Made by a program: the position numbers and the translations under genes. The notes under the pieces are model-generated. The model was not told the DNA's origin. It did no database searches and worked only from the letters and a program-made list of their open reading frames with translations. From an uncultured beta proteobacterium (GTDB lineage Bacteria; Pseudomonadota; Gammaproteobacteria; Burkholderiales; SG8-39): a stretch of 17,730 nt of DNA. This document shows, piece by piece, positions 13,999 to 17,730 of the stretch; the stretch's first letter is position 1; each line of letters starts with the position of its first letter. The stretch covers positions 19,536 to 37,265 of the forward strand of contig CADEDU010000004.1 in assembly GCA_902826155.1 (NCBI GenBank), in the 5' to 3' direction.

Positions 13999-15096
13999 CT
14001 ATAGCACCGCCGCTTGCGGCTTCGGCACCGCCGCCTGGGGGTTCGAGGCTCGAACTGCGGCCCGATTCCCGAACGGCGCACGCACGAACGAGGGGGTGCG
14101 GCGCAACGCGGGCCAGGGCGTGGCGGATTCGAACAGCCTGGGCTGGCGGGCGTCGCGGCGCACCGTCCGCGCGTCGGGATGGCGCTGCGCGATCTCGCGC
14201 AGTGCTGCAAGGCTGAGCAGGTCGTTGCGATTGTGTTCGAGCACCTTGGCGAGCGGACGCGGATCGCCCGCGCGCAGCCAGGTCTGCCAAGCGCCGGGAA
14301 CCGCCGCGCCGGGAAGATCATCGATGCGCTCGAACCCCAATCCGCGCTGCTCCACGGTGTGCAGGCGAGCATCAGGCCACTGCTCCGGGCGCGCGCGCTT
14401 GGCCCAATGCAGCAGATCGGAGTGCGAAATGTCGTGGAGAGGATCGGCCAATCCGTGCAGGCGCAGCCGCGTATGCAACAGCGGCAGATCGAACGAAGCG
14501 CCGTTGTAGGTATACAGCTTCGCGTTCGGCGGCATGGCGGCAAGCCCGGCGCTCAAGTCATCGAGCATGGCGCGCTCGCCGGAGAATGCGGTCAGCAACC
14601 ATTGGATGAGTGAGCAGCGCGCGCCGTCGATTTGCGCCAGACCGATGACGAACGCGATCGTGCCTGTGCCGCCGGCCAGGCCATTGGTTTCGGTGTCGAT
14701 GAACAGGGCCGGGACACCATCAACAGTAGGTCGTAACGATGCGCGGCCGTGATCGAGTGGCAGTGGATACGAACGCGCGATCCGGATCACCCCGGGGGCG
14801 ATGCACTCGCCGCCGAGCTGTCGCGCCACTTCGGATTCGTCGACCTCGGTATGCCGGTCGCCGACCGTCCACGGCCGCAGGCGCGCGAGGCGCTCGGCCA
14901 GCGTGGGCGAGAGCGTCTGCGCGATGGGGCCCGGCAGGTCACTCAGTGCCGAGCGCGACGCATCGGTCGGCGCGGCATCGCTGGCGGGCAAGCCGCGCGC
15001 GGAGCGCAACGCGTCGAGCCGGATGCGCAACGTCGTGGCCGGAGAGGCTGATCGTCCGGCGGGCACGATATCAGTGCGGATGGGAGCGGCAATCAT
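13999..15096 (-). CDS. mrfB: DEDDh-type exonuclease with RNase H-like fold (YprB/MrfB family)
   Basis: A 365-residue protein with an RNase H-like exonuclease domain at about 125-305. Visible residues: D134-x-E136 in F-I-D-T-E-T-N-G-L, then T-Y-N-G-A-S-F-D203-L-P-L-L, and H288-N-R-N-D292-L-L-S-L, together a complete D-E-D-D set with the His of the DEDDh class. A-G-G-T-G-T-I-A-F (141-149) is characteristic of the YprB family. In Bacillus subtilis the homologue MrfB acts with helicase MrfA in excision of mitomycin C lesions independently of UvrABC (established knowledge). This protein is somewhat shorter than the roughly 410-residue Bacillus protein. It has a variable N-terminal 80 residues and an Ala/Pro-rich tail with a tandem P-Q-A-A-V, so the Bacillus C-terminal repeat domain seems absent. 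It starts 13 nt after the stop of the helicase gene, so they form an operon. The ribosome-binding site is weak. Confidence 0.83.
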   Translation of the reverse strand: MIAAPIRTDIVPAGRSASPATTLRIRLDALRSARGLPASDAAPTDASRSALSDLPGPIAQTLSPTLAERLARLRPWTVGDRHTEVDESEVARQLGGECIAPGVIRIARSYPLPLDHGRASLRPTVDGVPALFIDTETNGLAGGTGTIAFVIGLAQIDGARCSLIQWLLTAFSGERAMLDDLSAGLAAMPPNAKLYTYNGASFDLPLLHTRLRLHGLADPLHDISHSDLLHWAKRARPEQWPDARLHTVEQRGLGFERIDDLPGAAVPGAWQTWLRAGDPRPLAKVLEHNRNDLLSLAALREIAQRHPDARTVRRDARQPRLFESATPWPALRRTPSFVRAPFGNRAAVRASNPQAAVPKPQAAVL

Positions 15097-15109
15097 GGCT
15101 GGCTGCCAT

Positions 15110-17572
15110 TCATCGACTCGATGTGTTTGCTGTCGACGGGTGCGGGGTGGACGCCTGCGGGCCCGGCACGTCTTCTGCGGTCAACGATTGATCGGCCAGC
15201 AGATCGAGCAGCCGCAACGCCGCACGACGCGGATCGAGGGGTTGCGGGCGACTTGCCGCCTGGCTCGCGGATTGTTGCGAACCGCGCGCCGCTTGCGCCG
15301 GGATGGGGCCGACGCACGCGGGGCAGCCGCTCGCACAGGTGCATCCACGCACCAGCTCACGCGCGCGTGCGACCAATTCGTTTCGCTGATCGAACAGTGG
15401 CACCGAAAGGCCGATGCCGCCGGGGTAGTTGTCGTAGAGGAACAAGGTCGGTCGGAACGAGGCGGCGCGCTCGAGGTCGATTTCGACATCGCCTTCCGTG
15501 CCCGCTGCGCCGCGCACCGTGCCACGGCCTTGCGCGTCGACCACGACCGACCAGGCGCCATTGCCATCGCCGACCGATCGGCCCAGATCGCGGCGCTCGG
15601 CCAGCGAAACGAGCGCGGCGATGTGATGCAGCGCATAGGCCGCGCCGAGAAATCCGTCGAGCGCTTCGTGGCGGGTGGGGAAGGCTTGTGCCAGCGCGGC
15701 GGGTTCGAGCTGCCACCACAGCGCGCTGGTGTGCATTTCCAGATCGGGGAGGTGCACGTGGCCGTAGCCGATGTTCTCGTGCGTGTAGTAGCGGATCTTC
15801 TTGTAGCCGGGCACGCGGCGCACGACGTGGACCTCGCCGTGGTGCGCGACCGCGTGGCTGCCCGCGGCGTCTTCGAAGCTTTCCAGCACTTTGAGCTTGG
15901 TGTAGTCGATGGCGTCGGTGTAGTAGTCGGCACGCGTGGCACGCACGTACGCCTTGCGACCCACCCAGTCGAGCTGCTCGACCTGCCACGGCACTGCCTG
16001 CACCATGTAGATGGCGCCCTCGTAGAGCGTCACGGCCGCGCTCGAGTAGTCGACCTCGGCGATGATGTTCTTGCGGCCGTCGGTGATGTCGATGACGAGG
16101 AAATTGCCCTCGGCGATGGTGCGCAGCGACACCGCATTGGCCGGATAGCTGTCGGCGATCCAGTGCCAGTGCCGTCCTTCGCGATGCACGACCTGGTGCT
16201 CGGCCAGGTAGTCGAGCTGATCGGTCAGCTGCTCCTTGCCGAACGCGTCGCCCTCGGCGAAGGGCAGCTCGAACGCTGCACAACGCACATGATCCATGTT
16301 GATGAGCAGCTGGTCCGGGTCGATGCGTGCATGCTCGGGGCTCGCGCCGGTGAAGAATTCCGGGTGGCGGGCGATGAACTGATCGAGCAGTTCGCTGGTC
16401 AGGACGAGCACGCCGACCGCGGTGCGCTGGCGCCGTCCGGCGCGGCCGATGCGCTGCCACGCCGCCGCGACCGTGCCGGGATAGCCATTGAGCACGCATA
16501 CATCGAGCGAACCGATATCCACGCCCAGTTCGAGCGCGGAGGTGGACACCACGCAATCGATGCTGCCGGCGCGTAGTTTCGCTTCCTTGTCGCGACGCTC
16601 GGTGGGCAGGTAGCCGCCGCGATAAGCCGCCACGCGAGCGGGCTTGCGCGGATCGGCGTCGAATGCGTCTTTCAGGTATTTGGTGATGACTTCGGTTTCG
16701 ATGCGCGAGTTGGCGAACACGATCGTCTTCAACCCCAGCTTTACCGCCGTCCGTGCGACGCGCGTGGTCTGCGAACGGGCCGAGGCGCGCAGGCCGAGAT
16801 CGGGATTGATGACCGGCGGATTCCACAGCAGCAGATGGCGGGCGCCCTGTGGTGCGCCCGACTCGGTGATCGCGCTCACCGGTTCACCGATCAGCCGCTC
16901 GGCCAGCTCCTGCGGATTGGCGATGGTCGCCGAGCACAGGACGAACTGCGGATGGACACCATAGAACGCACATACGCGCTTCAGGCGGCGCAGCAGGTTC
17001 GCCACGTGCGAGCCGAACACGCCGCGATAGGTGTGCAGCTCGTCGATGACGATGAACGCGAGGTTCTCGAAGAACTGTGCCCACTTGGTGTGATGCGGCA
17101 GGATCGCCTGGTGCAGCATGTCGGGGTTGGTGACGACCACGTCGCCATGCACGCGTACCGCGCGGCGTGCATCGCCCGGCGTATCGCCGTCGAACGTGAA
17201 CGCCTTGACGCCCAGCTTACCGGCCCGATTGAGCTCCAGAATCTCGGCCACCTGGTCCTGTGCCAATGCCTTGGTGGGGAAGAGGTACAGCGCCTTGGCC
17301 TTGCGCTGCATCGCGGCGTCGAGCACCGGCAGGTTGTAGCAAAGCGACTTGCCCGAGGCGGTGGGCGTGACGATGACGCAGTGCTTGCTGGCGTGCACCG
17401 CATCGAATGCGGCGCGTTGGTGCGCGTACAACTGGGCGATGCCGCGCTTGGCCAAGGCCGCCGGCAGACGCGGATCGATGCTGTCGGGAAAAGGCGCGAA
17501 CTGCGCCGGACGAGGTGGCAGCAGCAGGTCGGCAACGATGCGATCGCGATAGCGGCGTTTGAGCATCGACAC
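15110..17572 (-). CDS. mrfA: DEAD/DEAH-box superfamily 2 helicase with DUF1998 zinc site (YprA/MrfA family)
   Basis: At least 820 residues. Helicase motifs: Walker A T-P-T-A-S-G-K-S (69-76), D-E-L-H (177-180), S-A-T (214-216), S-T-S-A-L-E-L-G-V-D-I-G (343-354) and Q-R-I-G-R-A-G-R (373-380). The C-terminal part ends in the DUF1998/MrfA zinc site: L-Y-D-N-Y-P-G-G-I-G-L-S, then C744-x-C746-x3-C750-x2-C753. The last 65 residues are a low-complexity Ala/Ser/Pro tail. In B. subtilis MrfA is an ATP-dependent helicase for repair of mitomycin C adducts with MrfB, whose homologue follows here. The start is uncertain. The GTG at 17572 has a GGTGA-type ribosome-binding site 7 nt upstream, but the frame stays open to base 17730 with no ATG, GTG or TTG, so the gene may begin outside the window. 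DUF1998 helicases also occur in the defence systems DISARM and Druantia, but none of their other components is here. Confidence 0.9.
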   Translation of the reverse strand: MSMLKRRYRDRIVADLLLPPRPAQFAPFPDSIDPRLPAALAKRGIAQLYAHQRAAFDAVHASKHCVIVTPTASGKSLCYNLPVLDAAMQRKAKALYLFPTKALAQDQVAEILELNRAGKLGVKAFTFDGDTPGDARRAVRVHGDVVVTNPDMLHQAILPHHTKWAQFFENLAFIVIDELHTYRGVFGSHVANLLRRLKRVCAFYGVHPQFVLCSATIANPQELAERLIGEPVSAITESGAPQGARHLLLWNPPVINPDLGLRASARSQTTRVARTAVKLGLKTIVFANSRIETEVITKYLKDAFDADPRKPARVAAYRGGYLPTERRDKEAKLRAGSIDCVVSTSALELGVDIGSLDVCVLNGYPGTVAAAWQRIGRAGRRQRTAVGVLVLTSELLDQFIARHPEFFTGASPEHARIDPDQLLINMDHVRCAAFELPFAEGDAFGKEQLTDQLDYLAEHQVVHREGRHWHWIADSYPANAVSLRTIAEGNFLVIDITDGRKNIIAEVDYSSAAVTLYEGAIYMVQAVPWQVEQLDWVGRKAYVRATRADYYTDAIDYTKLKVLESFEDAAGSHAVAHHGEVHVVRRVPGYKKIRYYTHENIGYGHVHLPDLEMHTSALWWQLEPAALAQAFPTRHEALDGFLGAAYALHHIAALVSLAERRDLGRSVGDGNGAWSVVVDAQGRGTVRGAAGTEGDVEIDLERAASFRPTLFLYDNYPGGIGLSVPLFDQRNELVARARELVRGCTCASGCPACVGPIPAQAARGSQQSASQAASRPQPLDPRRAALRLLDLLADQSLTAEDVPGPQASTPHPSTANTSSR

Positions 17573-17730
17573 GAACGCCTCACCGCGATCGACTTCGGCC
17601 GGCAGGGCACGCTTGATCGTCGGGGCGCGCTGCGTCGACGGCTCCGCCGCTGCGACGACGTCGAACAGATCCGCCGGCGCGGCGGAGTCGTACGCCTCGG
17701 ATGCGCTTGTGGCGGCGGGGATCAGTGCCG

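Noticed and set aside
12806..14509. Long + strand open frame (567 codons) opposite the thiolase and exonuclease genes
   Set aside because: The complementary strand encodes two proteins with complete catalytic motifs over the same span. The + strand translation is Arg/Ala-rich with no recognisable fold, as expected of antisense frames in G+C-rich DNA.
14801..16576. Long + strand open frame (591 codons) opposite the exonuclease and helicase genes
   Set aside because: It lies antisense to conserved helicase motifs and the zinc cluster. It has no domain of its own, so it is a composition artefact.
15110..17572. Helicase plus nuclease as a phage-defence system (DISARM or Druantia type)
   Set aside because: DUF1998 helicases occur there, but no methyltransferase, DrmA/DrmC or other Dru component is present. 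The two-gene arrangement with a YprB-type exonuclease fits MrfAB repair better.

Overview
The window is a G+C-rich stretch of bacterial chromosome with tightly packed, mostly metabolic genes. Codon use, Shine-Dalgarno sequences and gene content (a PcaF-type thiolase, a MesD-like methionine synthase, a Cfa-like methyltransferase, a formylglycine-type sulfatase) suggest a proteobacterium, most likely a Burkholderiales-like betaproteobacterium. The taxon is inference. I saw no rRNA, tRNA, insertion sequence, integrase, CRISPR array or replication origin.

Layout, left to right. (1) 1-2816: the 3' part of an arylsulfatase (+), a small six-cysteine lipoprotein (+) and, convergent with them, a complete sulfatase/phosphonate-monoester-hydrolase-like enzyme (-). 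(2) 3005-5365: the large subunit of a molybdenum hydroxylase (+), with no iron-sulfur or FAD subunit in the window. (3) 5399-8137: a methionine island. A MetE-C-like methyltransferase (-) is preceded by a probable 72-residue protein and a leader with two hairpins. An A/T-rich intergenic region full of short inverted repeats separates these from a divergent MesD-like core methionine synthase (+). (4) 8193-10789: a two-gene operon (-), a Cfa-like SAM methyltransferase overlapping by 4 bp with an FAD-linked reductase. Together they match the TmsB/TmsA (BfaB/BfaA) pathway that makes 10-methyl branched fatty acids through a 10-methylene intermediate. (5) 10991-12645: divergent from it, an atypical SDR protein whose catalytic Tyr is Phe, translationally coupled to a metallo-beta-lactamase-fold hydrolase. 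A perfect 10-bp palindrome lies in the shared promoter region. (6) 12671-13873: a 3-oxoadipyl-CoA-type thiolase (-). (7) 13999 to the right edge: a DEDDh-type exonuclease and a DUF1998 superfamily-2 helicase (-), matching the MrfB/MrfA (YprB/YprA) pair that repairs mitomycin C damage in Bacillus subtilis.

Modules 4 and 7 are the most coherent multi-gene systems. A link runs through S-adenosylmethionine: module 3 contains enzymes of methionine-type methyl transfer, and module 4 uses SAM to methylate membrane lipids. That link is inference. The least explained material is the 6545-7117 region, with its structured leader, small ORF and nested operator-like repeats, and the SDR-hydrolase pair facing the fatty-acid operon. 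Both the left-edge sulfatase and probably the right-edge helicase are cut by the window.
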